Below, one piece after another: positions 49,682-59,773 of a stretch of 64,000 nt of DNA (position 1 is its first letter; the number at the start of each line of letters is the position of its first letter). The DNA lies in the NCBI GenBank assembly GCA_039602395.1, contig JBCNJP010000003.1, positions 23,295,896-23,359,895 on the forward strand, in the 5' to 3' direction. This DNA comes from Deinandra increscens subsp. villosa (Eukaryota; Streptophyta; Magnoliopsida; Asterales; Asteraceae). Below the pieces are notes generated by a model. It was given only the letters and a program-made list of their open reading frames with translations, had not been told where the DNA came from and searched no databases. The position numbers were made by a program, and so were the translations under genes.

Positions 49682-52229
49682 TGTGACATCCGGAAATTCC
49701 AAGGTTAACTTCCGTTAGACAAACTCCGTTAGTTACGTTATAAGTGTTAACTTAGTAACTAATGCTTAACTAGGCCGAATACGTCCACGTCCTTTGGTTG
49801 ATCACCGAACCCGCCCATATGTGTTATGTGTCCATTTATTGATGTCATTATGTGCAATGTGATTTAAACGCATGATTTAATATTATGAATAGCATGAAAA
49901 TTTGTAAATCGTGTTTATCTTGCTTAGAATGTGAAATTGACCATTTTGGGTAACCAGCGAAACTACCGGGCGAAACTATAATGTCGCCCGGCAGCTTGTT
50001 GGCTCACTTGTGATCAGAGCCAGTTTCGCCTGGCTAGCGAAACTGCCAGCGAAACTAGGCCCTGATATATAATAACATAAAGCCCTAGTTGCTTCATTTT
50101 GTTGCACCATTCTCTCCAAACACACACACACACCTCTGGAAATCTGGTCAGTCGAGAAACACAACCAAACATCAAGATCTCAGCCTCAAGACAACATCCA
50201 TTCGATTCCTTGATCGAATCGTGAGTCCCAAAACCTTTCTTTTATGCCTTTTCTATGTGTTTCTTCATAAAGCATGCCTAGATCTTTGTATTATTGTTAG
50301 ATCTTCTGATATGTTGCTTAGGATTGCTAGATCTACCATAAAGTTGATAACTTTACATGTGAAATCCATCCATGACAAAGATTTATGCTATTTTAGTCAC
50401 TTTAGGGTTTTATATGTATTTTGGGTGATTTGATGACAAAATGCATGTTTTAGGTGCTAAAGCTTACTGATTTATGTTGGTAAATGCCCATGTATGCTAA
50501 ATAATGAATTGCATGTAAGATCGGAAGCTGTTAGGTTGATTTTTAGGCTGATCCGTATGTTTTTCGCGACCAGCGAAACTGTGGTGTTCTCTGGGCGAAA
50601 CTGTCCAGCGAAACTATGTATATCTCCTCCCAGCGACACTATGCAGCGAAACTGCAATGTCGCTGGGTAAACCGACCAGACCAGCTCGAGCGAATCTACC
50701 GAGCGAAATTACCTGAACGAAAGTTCAAACCAGTTTCGGGCGAAACTAGACTAGCGAAACTGTGCCAACAGTTTCGAGCGAAACTAGCCTAGCGAAACTG
50801 TGTCATCGGGCATTGCCTAGCGAAAGTGCTGCCCGTGCACACAGCGAAACTGACTAGCGAAACTGCTAGCGAAACTGAGACCAGAAATCTAAACTTATAC
50901 AATTTGCTTGAATGTTATGCCATGACGTACATGATTATGCCATGATGATACATGCTTTGATTTCTGATATGTATGAACCCTTGTTTATGATCAACCATCG
51001 GTGTCGTGTGTCTGTATGTCGAGTCATAAGTTCCAACGTGCTATGTTATGGGCCATAGCGACGTTAAGTAAATATTAGACACAAAACTAATACTTAAGAC
51101 CTAAACGTGTTCATAGGTCTTCATTAAGCAAACTTGGATATTATAGCAAGTGTAGCAGTGCAACCAAAGGTGAGTGTCACTAACCCGATTATCGTGAACC
51201 CGTTTGGGTCACACCGAATACCTAAAAGTAAAACAATGCTGACAAACTCGAGAGTGCTAGGCACCTCCCTGATGAACGTGAAAACTCGGAGTGCTCGGCA
51301 CCCATTGGATGAACTTGAAGTGTTTTATGGGAAACACTTGTGAAACTTAACAAACTATTTCTGAAACGAAAACCGTTTTAATATGGCTAGCGTAGGTTAA
51401 AGTCTAAACCACATGATATCACATGATTTCTAAGGATGCCTTGAAAACTTAAAAGTCCTCAACTAAATTGTACCATTAATTGTAAAGCGAGGGGATGTTG
51501 GGTAGATCTACTGGAGTTTGACAAACTCCGCCCCGTGGCACGGGGAGTGCACGGAGGTACAATATCAGCCTATCTGACCGTGATCCCGAGAGGACACGGG
51601 GGAGGCAAATCCGCGATGACGTAGGTCCGCAGTACTAGATGGCACGGCCACTACGATAAATTATAGTCAGCTTTGGTGCAAACTTCCTTAGTGCATGGAA
51701 CAACGGATTAGCTACCCGCGATATCGGTTGAGCACTTTAACTATACAAAACTAGTACATACCCGATGACGTAGGTCACGGACAATTCCTTTATAAACTAA
51801 GACATAACATTTTGCATTGTTTTCCACAAACGAATACTATGTAAGTATACCTTGAGACAAATTATGATTATGAAACCGGGCCAATGCATGACAAGCCCAC
51901 TGTGAACTCACCAGCCGTTAGGTTGACACTTGCGTGGTTTAAACTTTTGCAGATCGCTAAGGAGTATCCGGAGCGGGTTGGCATGACACGTGAAGACTTT
52001 TATTTTAATTGAACTATTTGGGAATTTTAACACAATGTTTATGTAAAGCACGTGGTTAGTGCTAAGACAATATTCTATTCCGCTGCGTTTGTATTTGAGA
52101 CTTTACTTTATAACTGATTTTGAACTAACTCTGATTCATTTAGTATTTGTAACTAATGGTTGTGAATCCTGGTCTAGCCGCACCCCTTAACGGCATAAAC
52201 ACCGTTAGTGGTTATTTGGGGGTGTGACA
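49682..52229 (+). repeat. 3' LTR of Tekay element
   Basis: 2,548 bp, TGTGACATCC...GGTGTGACA, followed by AAGAT. Full length. Confidence 0.93.
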
Positions 52230-52234
52230 AAGAT

Positions 52235-52798
52235 TCAGGTTTCCAGGCCGACGGAAGAGGAATCGTAACGGATTTTTTTAGGGAAAGAGGGTGTTTGGCC
52301 GGAAAGTGCGTTCTGGTAGGAGGTAGAAGCGAGAGAAATGGAAGGGGGAGGCTGAGGCAAAACAGAAGGAATGAAAGGAAGTGGTGGAGGAGGAGGGAGA
52401 TCGGAGACATAGTGGTTGTGAGGATTTGGAGGCAAGACGATCGGGTTTTTGAATCGATCAAATTTGGCAAGCTTGACGGAAAGTTTTTGTTGTCCCCAGA
52501 ATATAATGTCATTCAGAGTTTTTTCAAGAGCAATGTAATCTGATACACCCTTGATACGAACAAACCCAAAACGATCCGCGGAGATATCCTTAGGTTTTAC
52601 AACAAAAGCTTCACAGATTAACCCATAAAGTTGGAAGGCTAACCAAAGATTTGAGCTCGAGACTCCCGGAGGGATCCCGGAGACGAAATAGGAGATAGCT
52701 CCATCGATGTTGATCTTTGAAGGGGATTTTTTTGGGCGATGTTTTCGATTGGTTACAAGCTCCCAGTTTCCGGCGTTGACCGGAGAAGGTCTGGGCAT
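52235..52798 (-). pseudogene. LINE ORF1, N-terminal part with RRM
   Basis: Starts MPRPSPVNAGNWELVTNRK at ATG 52798 and contains an RNA-recognition motif: ISYFVSGIPPGVSSSNLWL (RNP2 position) and RFGFVRIKGVSDY (RNP1). A proline-rich region follows. A seven-T run near 52271-52277 carries a one-base frameshift: the other frame (...PSAWKPES) is the one that continues across the insertion into 43229. RRM-type ORF1 is usual for plant L1s. Confidence 0.8.
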
Positions 52799-53101
52799 CT
52801 TTCGTATATAGATGGGTAGAGTGGTCTAGGCATTTTCTTTCTGGACTAGGAAATTAGAGAGTTAAAGTAAATATGATCTCCTATAGCTAAAATATTATCT
52901 TGATAATTGTATACTCCATTTTCCTTACCAACTTTATCATAGTTAAAATTATAAGTGTTTACCGTATAAATATGAATGAATGATATATAATGAGAATCAC
53001 CCGATATAAAGGAGAGAATCGTGGACACTTTTTTCATGAGTTGGCAAAGGTGGAGCTTACGACGACGACAAGCTGTAGCGCCTCCAGATATACGCTAGTA
53101 A
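52799..53101. other. LINE 5' region and flank
   Basis: No gene is seen. The first part is presumably LINE 5' UTR. The segment 53040-53101 is leader-like sequence just upstream of the plus-strand LINE fragment. Confidence 0.4.
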
Positions 53102-53277
53102 ATGGAAACTCTCTCTCGTTCCCTAGAGCAAGCTATTGAAGAAGGTAGATTCCTACTTAACTCTCAACGAAATGAAGAGGCTTGGCAGGTTGTGCATCAT
53201 AGGAAAAAGGGTAAAGATGCTGTCTAGTCGTTCTTCGTCTTGAATTTTCCAGATGGAGTTACTTCTAAAGAACTATG
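53102..53277 (+). pseudogene. Fragment of a second LINE ORF1 (plus strand)
   Basis: From ATG 53102 (METLSRSLEQAIEEG) the frame has one internal TAG (53225-53227) and continues with FFVLNFPDGVTSKEL, the first strand and helix of an RRM as in plant LINE ORF1. It stops at 53277, where the small LTR element begins; the next codons (W-R-V-V-S-S-I-G-N-V) resume at 55167-55192 after it. Further LINE sequence is cut off by the Copia LTR at 55193. Confidence 0.7.
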
Positions 53278-53833
53278 TGTTGTATATCCGGTTAGAGAAC
53301 GGGCGGATTCGGGAAATAAACGAACGGATATGCAACGGACGATTCGAGATACAGAAATCACCACTCGAATCAATTCGTCGGGCACTCCAAACTTCGATTA
53401 CGATACAGACACACCACGTAATCCAAATTAGGATTCCAAAGATCACCTCCTAAACGGCCAAGAATAGGATAGCATTGGATAAATTTATGATCTCTCAAAC
53501 TAGAGAACACAAACCATTTTTTTATAAACTTAAACTTCACTGTCCCTTTTTTTCATCGATTCAAACAATTATACAGAGAAGAAAGTAACTGGCAACCTTC
53601 CCACGTTGCTACATTTAGGGAAAATGGAAACAAACTAACTCTAATTAAAATAATTTAAATATAACAAGAAAATAAATAAAATAAAATAAAACACATGGAA
53701 ATTAGTAGAACTTGAGTTCTGCATGGAATTAAGAACGTGGGTATGGATTGCATGGGGCTCCATGTTGTCTGATCAAAGCTCCATTTTGTTTACCCGTTTG
53801 TATCAACTGATAGCATGCTTGAATTTGTCAACA
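53278..53833 (-). repeat. 3' LTR of small LTR element
   Basis: 556 bp; on the minus strand it begins TGTTGACAAATTC and ends GGATATACAACA. Confidence 0.85.
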
Positions 53834-54411
53834 TGTTTGCTATCATTCTCCCGATCTTTAGAAAAGTTTGACCTCAAACTTTGGTCAAAGATGCGAAATT
53901 TTGGCTTGCGCCCAGTAAAAGTAGTGTAGATTTCACCTTTAATTTTGCATCTTTTGTGCTTCAAATGTGAATACAACTGTAAACCCACGACTTTAATAGA
54001 ATTATCCAAAAGAAATCTCCAAGGGTTTAGAGCCTGCTTGTCTGACATATAGCCCTCGTGCTTCATTTTACCATAAGGCATCCCATTCTGGTTCCTTATA
54101 CAATTCTGAGATTCATCTTCAAGATCCTTAAGCACTTGGAAAGGTGACTTGAAACGCATAGTAATAGCATCCTTGTGAAAGGAGTAGGTATTTTCGCCGC
54201 CATCGTGAAATACCCGTATATCGAACACCCAAAGTCGATCGAAAAAAACATGACGTGCATTCTCGTGTTGTACAACTTGCACCGGGGACGAATCATCTTC
54301 GATTTCGATAATCCCGTAAAGAGCTTGGTTTACAAACATGCACTCCTTCGCATCAGGAATGATTCCATCATCGTCATATCGAGGTTCAACGCCTAAGGCT
54401 TTCACATCCAT
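53803..54411 (-). CDS. Unknown 202-aa protein in small LTR element
   Basis: ORF from ATG 54411 (MDVKALGVEPRYDDDG) to a stop at 53803; the last ten residues are encoded in the 3' LTR. It is acidic at the start (GIIEIEDDSSP), has an aromatic, strand-like middle (HVFFDRLWVFDIRVFHDGG, then SFHKDAITMRFKSPFQVL) and a basic end (KHKRCKIKGEIYTTF, FTGRKPKFRIFD). I recognise no family: no zinc knuckle, no RT, no protease or DNA-binding motif. It fills almost the whole interior of the element, so it may be a captured host gene fragment or an element-specific protein. A leader of about 190 bp with a 19-base A/T run separates it from the primer site. Confidence 0.6.
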   Translation of the reverse strand: MDVKALGVEPRYDDDGIIPDAKECMFVNQALYGIIEIEDDSSPVQVVQHENARHVFFDRLWVFDIRVFHDGGENTYSFHKDAITMRFKSPFQVLKDLEDESQNCIRNQNGMPYGKMKHEGYMSDKQALNPWRFLLDNSIKVVGLQLYSHLKHKRCKIKGEIYTTFTGRKPKFRIFDQSLRSNFSKDRENDSKHVDKFKHAIS

Positions 54412-54596
54412 CTTCTTCCTTCGTACGTAGTGATGGGAAATTTCTTGTAGGGAGTGCTTGTAGCCTTTCTTCTACTTAACTGAAGAGAAAATATGGGCTT
54501 CCGTGGAACTAAGGAACTTGGTTTTTTTTTTTTTTTTTTAAATGGAGATATGAAGTGTTGCTGTAGAACGACTACGAGTCGAAACAAGTCGTTTCG

Positions 54597-54608
54597 GCTC
54601 TGATACCA
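54597..54608 (-). promoter_or_regulatory. Primer-binding site of small LTR element
   Basis: GCTCTGATACCA on the plus strand is TGGTATCAGAGC on the minus strand, two bases inside the right LTR. Confidence 0.9.
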
Positions 54609-54610
54609 GA

Positions 54611-55166
54611 TGTTGTATATCCGGTTAGAGAACGGGCGGATTCGGGAAATAAATGAACGGATAGGCAATGGACGATTCGAGATACAGAAATCACCACTCG
54701 AATCAATTCGTCGGGCACTCCAAACTTCGATTACGATACAGACACACCACGTAATCCAAATTAGGATTCCAAAGATCACCTCCTAAACGGCCAAGAATAG
54801 GATAGCATTGGATAAATTTATGATCTCTCAAACTAGAGAACACAAACCATTTTTTTATAAACTCAAACTTCACTGTCCCTTTTTTTCATCGATTCAAACA
54901 ATTATACAGAGAAGAAAGTAACTGGCAACCTTCCCACGTTGCTACATTTAGGGAAAATGGAAACAAACTAACGCTAATTAAAATAAATTAAAAATAACAT
55001 GAAAATAAATAAAATAAAATAAAACACATGGAAATTAGTAGAACTTGAGTTCTGCATGGAATTAAGAACGTGGGTATGGATTGCATGGAGCTCCATGTTG
55101 TCTGATCAAAGCTCCATTTTGTTTACCCGTTTGTATCAACTGATATCATGCTTGAATTTGTCAACA
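54611..55166 (-). repeat. 5' LTR of small LTR element
   Basis: 556 bp, matches 53278-53833 without indels. Confidence 0.85.
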
Positions 55167-55192
55167 TGGAGGGTTGTGTCTTCTATAGGAAA
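55167..55192 (+). pseudogene. Continuation of LINE ORF1 fragment
   Basis: TGGAGGGTTGTGTCTTCTAT and the next bases keep the frame of 53102-53277 (W-R-V-V-S-S-I-G-N) and end at the Copia LTR. Confidence 0.55.
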
Positions 55193-55436
55193 TGTTAGGA
55201 ACACGAACACTAATCATACACACGTGAAAGAAAGTAAATGAACACAAGGATTTATAGTCGTTCGGCCGATGTGACCTACGTCCACTTTGTTGCAACTAGG
55301 AGATTTCATTTATCTGTGCTCAAGGAATTACAAGATACAACTGATCTGATATATTAGTGTTAATCTAGGTTAAACTAATTATAGTGATAAGTCCATAATC
55401 GAAACAGGCCATGATCTAGGGCCGCCTGATATTACA
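55193..55436 (-). repeat. 3' LTR of the Copia remnant
   Basis: 244 bp; on the minus strand TGTAATATCAGG...GTTCCTAACA, preceded by a purine-rich GAGAATTGTTGGGTAGAGGC. The second LTR is not in the window, so the ends rest on TG...CA and the flanking LINE frame. Confidence 0.6.
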
Positions 55437-55689
55437 GCCTCTACCCAACAATTCTCCCACTTGGAGGCTTTGACAGTCAGCCAAAACTACACTCCACTTA
55501 GCACTTCTTCTCCTGCAATTCTGTAACTCCTTCTCTACTAGCTGCAGCGACCTTCTTATCAATGAACTGAAGGTTAGTTGAGGAAATACGGGGCCTCAAC
55601 TTCTTTAAGGTAACAACCTTAATCAACATTTTAGCTGGATTCTTCGTTACTTTGATCTTCTCAATTTTTAGGGTACCATCACCTTATTA

Positions 55690-56184
55690 GCCCTCTAATA
55701 AAATGATATCGTAGCTGAATGTGTATAGTCTTCCCATGGAACACGGGATTCTTGCTAAGGTGTATGGCACTCTCGTTGTCACAAAACAAAGCACATTTTG
55801 TTTGTTTCTTGCAAAGTTCTTTGATCAAATTAACTCTTTGCTAGCTTCGGCAACAGTCATATATATTGCCTTGGTGGTTTAAAGAGCGTGAGCAATGCTC
55901 TTATGAAGTCTGGACATCCAACTAACCGTAGTACCTCCTACTGAAAAAACATACCTAGCCATGCTCTTGAACAATTCTTTGCATCCACCAAGGTCTGCAT
56001 CTATATAACCCATCAGAACAGTATATTTCCCCTTAAAACATAACCCAAACTTTGAAGTCCCCTTTAAGTATCGCATCAACCATTTGACTGCCTCCCAATG
56101 CTTCTTACCCGGATTGGACATAAATATGCCGACTACCCCAACGACATGAGCTATATCTGGCCTTGTGCACATCATATCATACAT
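55690..56184 (-). pseudogene. Copia RNase H, broken
   Basis: The reading 56184-55879 gives MYDMMCTRPDIAHVVGVVG, then AVKWLMRYLKGTSKFGLCF, GYIDADLGGCKELFKSMA and GGTTVSWMSRLHK: the RNase H part of Copia pol. Downstream (to about 55690) the EA-E-A and 'CDNE-A'-like regions are in several frames with stops. Confidence 0.8.
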
Positions 56185-57188
56185 ACACTACTATAAACGG
56201 AGCCTTTAATGACGCCCGAAAATGACGCGGGCTAGTTTTATGACGCGCACTAGTTTTGCATTTCATTAAAAATCTGTCATAAATTGTAAAATTTAAGGCT
56301 AGATGACGCGGAATTTTGCGCGCCATAAATAAAAAAATACGGAGTACAGTTTAAAAATATGTGCGTCATCTAAAAAGTGTCGTCTTATGTTTTTTATTTC
56401 CGATAAGTTTTTCCCCCAGATATTCATTCCCGCTATCATCTCTCGTACGCGCTCACTCTCATTCAATTGCTCAGCTTTTCTCATTCAATTATCTGGTACG
56501 CTAACACTCTCATTACTCAGCTCAATCCATCTTCGTGAAGCTGAACAACGATTCCATGTCGACATTTTGCCCTAAGTGGTATGCTAACAACGTTTCAGTT
56601 TAGTCGACATTTTTCCCTAACTCTCAGATTCTTCACGAAGATTCTAACGAATGAAACAACCGAGGTTATCCCTAACTCTCATATTTTACTTCTCCATGAA
56701 TATTTCCTCTTTTCTTCTATCGATGCGCTGTTTTTACATGTTCTCCACGATGGTTTCCTTTTATTCTCATATTTTTCACGAAGAGTTAGATTTTGGGACA
56801 CTATCTTCGTTGATTCATCAGGTACAGACTTAGTAGTTCTATAATAAGCATTCCCTTGCTCATAAGAGTTAGTTTGGGTGTAATTGTTAGCTACCACAGG
56901 AATTGGAACACTAACATCGATTTGGGTGTCTATACGATGCCTTTCATATCCTATGAGCATGTTTATTATTCCTGCCTAAAATTTAAGAATGTGATGGCAT
57001 TCAACATCAACACTGTATGTGTTTCAACTAGTTTTGAAAGAATATATGTTATGTTGCAAACTTTTACTACATTAGAACATGGTATGCTTATGGGAACATT
57101 CATGCATCAATTGGGAAATGGGTCTTCTTTGTAATTGTTCGAAAAAGAAATCATATGATATGAAAGGCGAAGATTGTGTTCATTTAGG

Positions 57189-57911
57189 TAGAGGTGTTCA
57201 AAAATATCCGAATCCGAATCCGAATTTGAAATATCCGAAATATCCGAAGTCAAAATATCCGAAATTTCGGATATCCGAATTTTCGGATATCCGAAATTCG
57301 GATATCCGAATTTTCGGATTCGGATTCGGATATTGATTTTGAACATTTTCGGATATTCGGATATCCGAAAAATATCCGAAATATATATTTTTTAAAATAT
57401 TAAATTATATATATTATTTAGTTTTACATACTTTAACTTAAGAAACCCTAAATTTAAAGTTCTAAACTCCAATGTTCACTCTCTTTGCCACTTTGGATCC
57501 CGTCGTCCTCCAATCTCGACCCTCACTGGCTCATTGCCTTACACCACCGATTTGTAGTTTGCATTCGAGCTTGTTGCACACGGATTCGAGCTTCAAAATC
57601 GAGACATTTTTTATTTTTTTGTTGGTGTTTGACTATTTAATGTACTTGTGTTTGACTATTTGCTCATTTGGATGTTTATCACTAGTAATTTTAGAGATTG
57701 AATGTATATTTTTTTAGTTTTTTTTTTTTGTTTTGAAAATTCGGATATCCGATTCACTATCCGAATCCGTATCCGAAATTTCGGATATCCGAAATTCGGA
57801 TATCCGAAATTTCGGATACGGATTCGGATAGTGAAAATCAACTATCCGAAATTTCGGATATCCGAAATTCGGATATCCGAATTTTCGGATATCCGGTTTT
57901 GAACACCCCTA
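57189..57911. mobile_element. Non-autonomous hAT-type element
   Basis: TAGAGGTGTTCAAAA (57189) and TTTTGAACACCCCTA (ending 57911) are terminal inverted repeats with one mismatch, flanked by a perfect 8-bp duplication CATTTAGG (57181-57188 and 57912-57919). Both inner arms are arrays of ATATCCGAAATTTCGGAT-type palindromes, so the element could fold extensively. The middle (57400-57730) is A+T-rich with no recognisable gene. The terminus resembles that of the element at 70-674. Confidence 0.9.
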
Positions 57912-57919
57912 CATTTAGG

Positions 57920-58368
57920 TACCAAGCATAATTCAGAAAGTGTTATTTGCCTGCGATAATTCACTTACCCATACATGTTATTGTTCTTATGATTATGATT
58001 ATGGTTGCTTGGTTGGTGTTGGGTGGGGTGCAAATAGTATAATTTTTATGTGATTGTAAATTTTAGTAGTCTACCTTTTAGTTTAGATTTAAAATTGTTT
58101 TTTTTCATGGTATAGGGTTGTATATATTTAGAATTCACTAGATTCAATTAAAGTGCTTAAGGGAATGTTTGCTGATAATTAATGATACAAAACTAGTTAC
58201 TTTGATTAGTATAATCGTGGTCCTACAGGCAAAGTTTATGTGTTGTCCACAACCCATGTAAACAGCACCACCATGACTTTGCACTCACTAACATGAGTTG
58301 ACAGTTGACCTCGAGGAAATAACTTGAATATCATATTGTCTTTGAGTTGACGGTCTCTCTTTGATTAT
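57920..58368. other. Right part of CACTA-like insertion, nothing recognised
   Basis: No gene or repeat is recognised; two or three diverged words of GAGTTGACGGT/GAGTTGACAGTTGAC type lie near 58297 and 58343. Confidence 0.4.
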
Positions 58369-58371
58369 ATA

Positions 58372-58996
58372 AGAATGCTAACCGCAGATGCGTAAGGAAC
58401 TTTATCCATCTCAGTAATGTCTTCATTTGTCTTTGGTGATTGGTCTTTGGAAAGCTTAAAATAGCTTCCCAACGGAGTGCACCTGGACTTAACATCTTTC
58501 AGGTTAAATCTCTCCAACACTTTCCCAACGTACTTCTCTTAAGATAGAGTCAGCGAGCCATCTTTAATGTTACCGGTAATACTCATTCCAAGAATCTGTT
58601 TAGCAACGCCCAAGTCTTTCATCTTGAGTTCATTAGATATCTGTTTCTTCGATTTCTTAGTCTCTTACGTATATGAGCCTGCGATCAACATATCATCCAC
58701 ATAAAGAAGGATGATGATATAGAATTTCTCGAACTTCTTGATATAGTAGCGTGCAATGGTCCATATCATACCTTTTGTACCCATTTCGACCCATGAAACT
58801 ATCGAACTTTAAGTGTCACTGCCTTGGTTCTTGCTTTAAACCATAAAGAGTTTTCTTCAACTTACAGATCAAGTTTTCTTTCCCAGTAATCTGAAAACCC
58901 TCTGGTTATGTCATGTAGATATCTTCATCAAGATCCCTGTTTTGGTCAAAAACTGCCTAAGCAATTAGTTGATCAAACTTTGTATGTGAGGTAGCG
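58372..58996 (-). pseudogene. Copia reverse transcriptase, broken
   Basis: On the minus strand the reading includes DLDEDIYMT, PEGFQITGKENLICKLKKTL, the RT active site LLYVDDMLIAGS (complement near 58680-58710), and QILGMSITGNIKDG. Several stops and frameshifts occur. It continues into RNase H at 56184 on the far side of the DNA insertion. Confidence 0.8.
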
Positions 58997-59514
58997 TGTT
59001 TGATGTAAATAAGGATGAAAATGTAACTGCTAGAATAGACACGAGGATATAACGAGGGAAAATCCAAGTATCCTTGAGTATCCTCAAGGAGCCTGGCAAA
59101 AAACCTCGGGGGCCGGTTCAAAGTACCTGCCGCCTAAAACTTTTATATAATGAAAGTTCTGATTACAAAGTAAATGAGCTCGAATTCTAAGTGTTGCAGA
59201 GAATTGTAATCGAAAAGATTGTGTGTGTGTGTAAGCCTAGAGCTCTGTTTAAATACAAAATACATAGCAACTAATTTTCCTAAAAATAGCAACTAAGTCC
59301 ACGTTCGCCAACTAGCCGTTTGAATCCCAACTGACCCACGATTCTATTGATAGACCGAGTCTTTAGGACACGTGATGAATGACCAAGTCAACCTGCGAGT
59401 AACAAACAATAGAGAAGCAACCGTTAGTAAGTAAATATTATTCAGGATCCTTACCATGAAGTGCCTACGAGCTGATGCGAGCTGCTCATCGTCTCCTGAA
59501 TTCTAGTACCAACA
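58997..59514 (-). repeat. 3' LTR of Tat element
   Basis: On the minus strand TGTTGGTACTAGAATTC...ACATCAAACA, about 518 bp. Only one LTR is in the window. It includes a TG microsatellite (about 59221-59232). Confidence 0.65.
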
Positions 59515-59530
59515 ATTGCCCCCAAATTTT
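59515..59530 (-). promoter_or_regulatory. Polypurine tract of Tat element
   Basis: Minus strand AAATTTGGGGGCAAT directly before the LTR's TGTTGG. Confidence 0.75.
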
Positions 59531-59773
59531 TGGCAGTTGGTGCATGCGAAACAGCTGTCGAAAATTTGAATTTCTGGCTTATCGCTAAGTAACTATGATT
59601 TGATGGGGAGTAATTAGCCCCAACTTCCCAAGCGAAGTTCTCGTCAGATTATCCCTTTATAACCTTCTCACCACTTTAATTCTTCACCACATCTTCTTTT
59701 CGGCGAAACCCTAGAGCTCCTCGCATCTTTTCCAGGTTAGTTTCTCATTCCGCCCTTCTCGTTTTCTCTGAGC
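59531..59773 (+). promoter_or_regulatory. Leader of the antisense Tat gene
   Basis: C/T-rich sequence (AACCTTCTCACCACTTTAATTC, TCTTCTTTTCGGCG) with CCTTTATAACC near 59655-59665 as a TATA-like word about 110 bp before the ATG. No ORF is seen. Confidence 0.45.

Larger units (their letters stand above)
43230..52229 (+). mobile_element. Tekay-type Ty3/Gypsy chromovirus with rearranged 5' end
   Basis: 9,000 bp with 2.5-kb LTRs beginning TGTGACATCC and, in the intact 3' LTR, ending GGTGTGACA. The perfect AAGAT duplication and near-identical LTRs (about two differences seen in 2.5 kb) show a very recent insertion into LINE ORF1. The long LTRs and the chromodomain at the end of pol fit the Tekay/Del lineage. 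The 5' LTR lacks its last ~19 bp, the primer-binding site and most of gag are gone, and an inverted piece of its own RNase H lies at the junction. Pol is open. Confidence 0.92.
38263..52850 (-). mobile_element. L1-type LINE, split by a Tekay element
   Basis: Minus-strand L1-type retrotransposon with ORF1 (RRM type) and ORF2 (endonuclease, reverse transcriptase, zf-RVT). The 3' end is marked by the T-run 38263-38271 (poly-A on the coding strand). The 5' end is somewhere past 52798. A 9.0-kb chromovirus (43230-52229) splits ORF1. Without it the LINE is about 5.6 kb. Several frameshifts and an internal deletion in ORF2 make it dead. No target duplication was found. Confidence 0.8.
53278..55166 (-). 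mobile_element. Small LTR retroelement carrying one unknown ORF
   Basis: Two 556-bp direct repeats (53278-53833, 54611-55166) with TGTTG...CAACA ends flank a 777-bp interior. About ten substitutions and no indels separate them. A minus-strand primer site follows the right LTR by two bases, so the element runs on the minus strand. No gag, protease, integrase or RT exists. At 1.9 kb it is larger than typical TRIMs and it holds a 202-aa ORF. Flanks are the LINE ORF1 fragment; a clean 5-bp target duplication is not visible. Confidence 0.8.
56186..58368. mobile_element. CACTA-like insertion with unmatched 3' end
   Basis: It begins CACTACTATAAACGG, the classic CACTA terminus, and has TGACGCG-type subterminal repeats in both orientations to about 56370. 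Host Copia sequence is split exactly here, with ATA on both sides (56183-56185 and 58369-58371), the 3-bp duplication expected for CACTA. The right end, however, reads TTTGATTAT rather than TAGTG. No transposase is recognised; ORFs of 60-105 codons at 56380-57135 lack family features. Confidence 0.55.
55193..58996 (-). mobile_element. Copia remnant, 3' part, with nested DNA element
   Basis: Minus-strand element: LTR 55193-55436, then RNase H/RT pieces at 55690-56184 and 58372-58996. The two coding pieces are contiguous in the protein and are separated by an insertion at 56186-58368. The 5' part was removed by, or lies beyond, the Tat element starting at 58997. Many stops. The domain sequences resemble the Tork/Tnt1 type rather than SIRE. 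Confidence 0.7.

Noticed and set aside
55167..55436. Copia LTR beginning directly at 55167, abutting the small LTR element
   Set aside because: 55167-55192 continues the LINE ORF1 frame, and a better TG start with matching CA end is at 55193.
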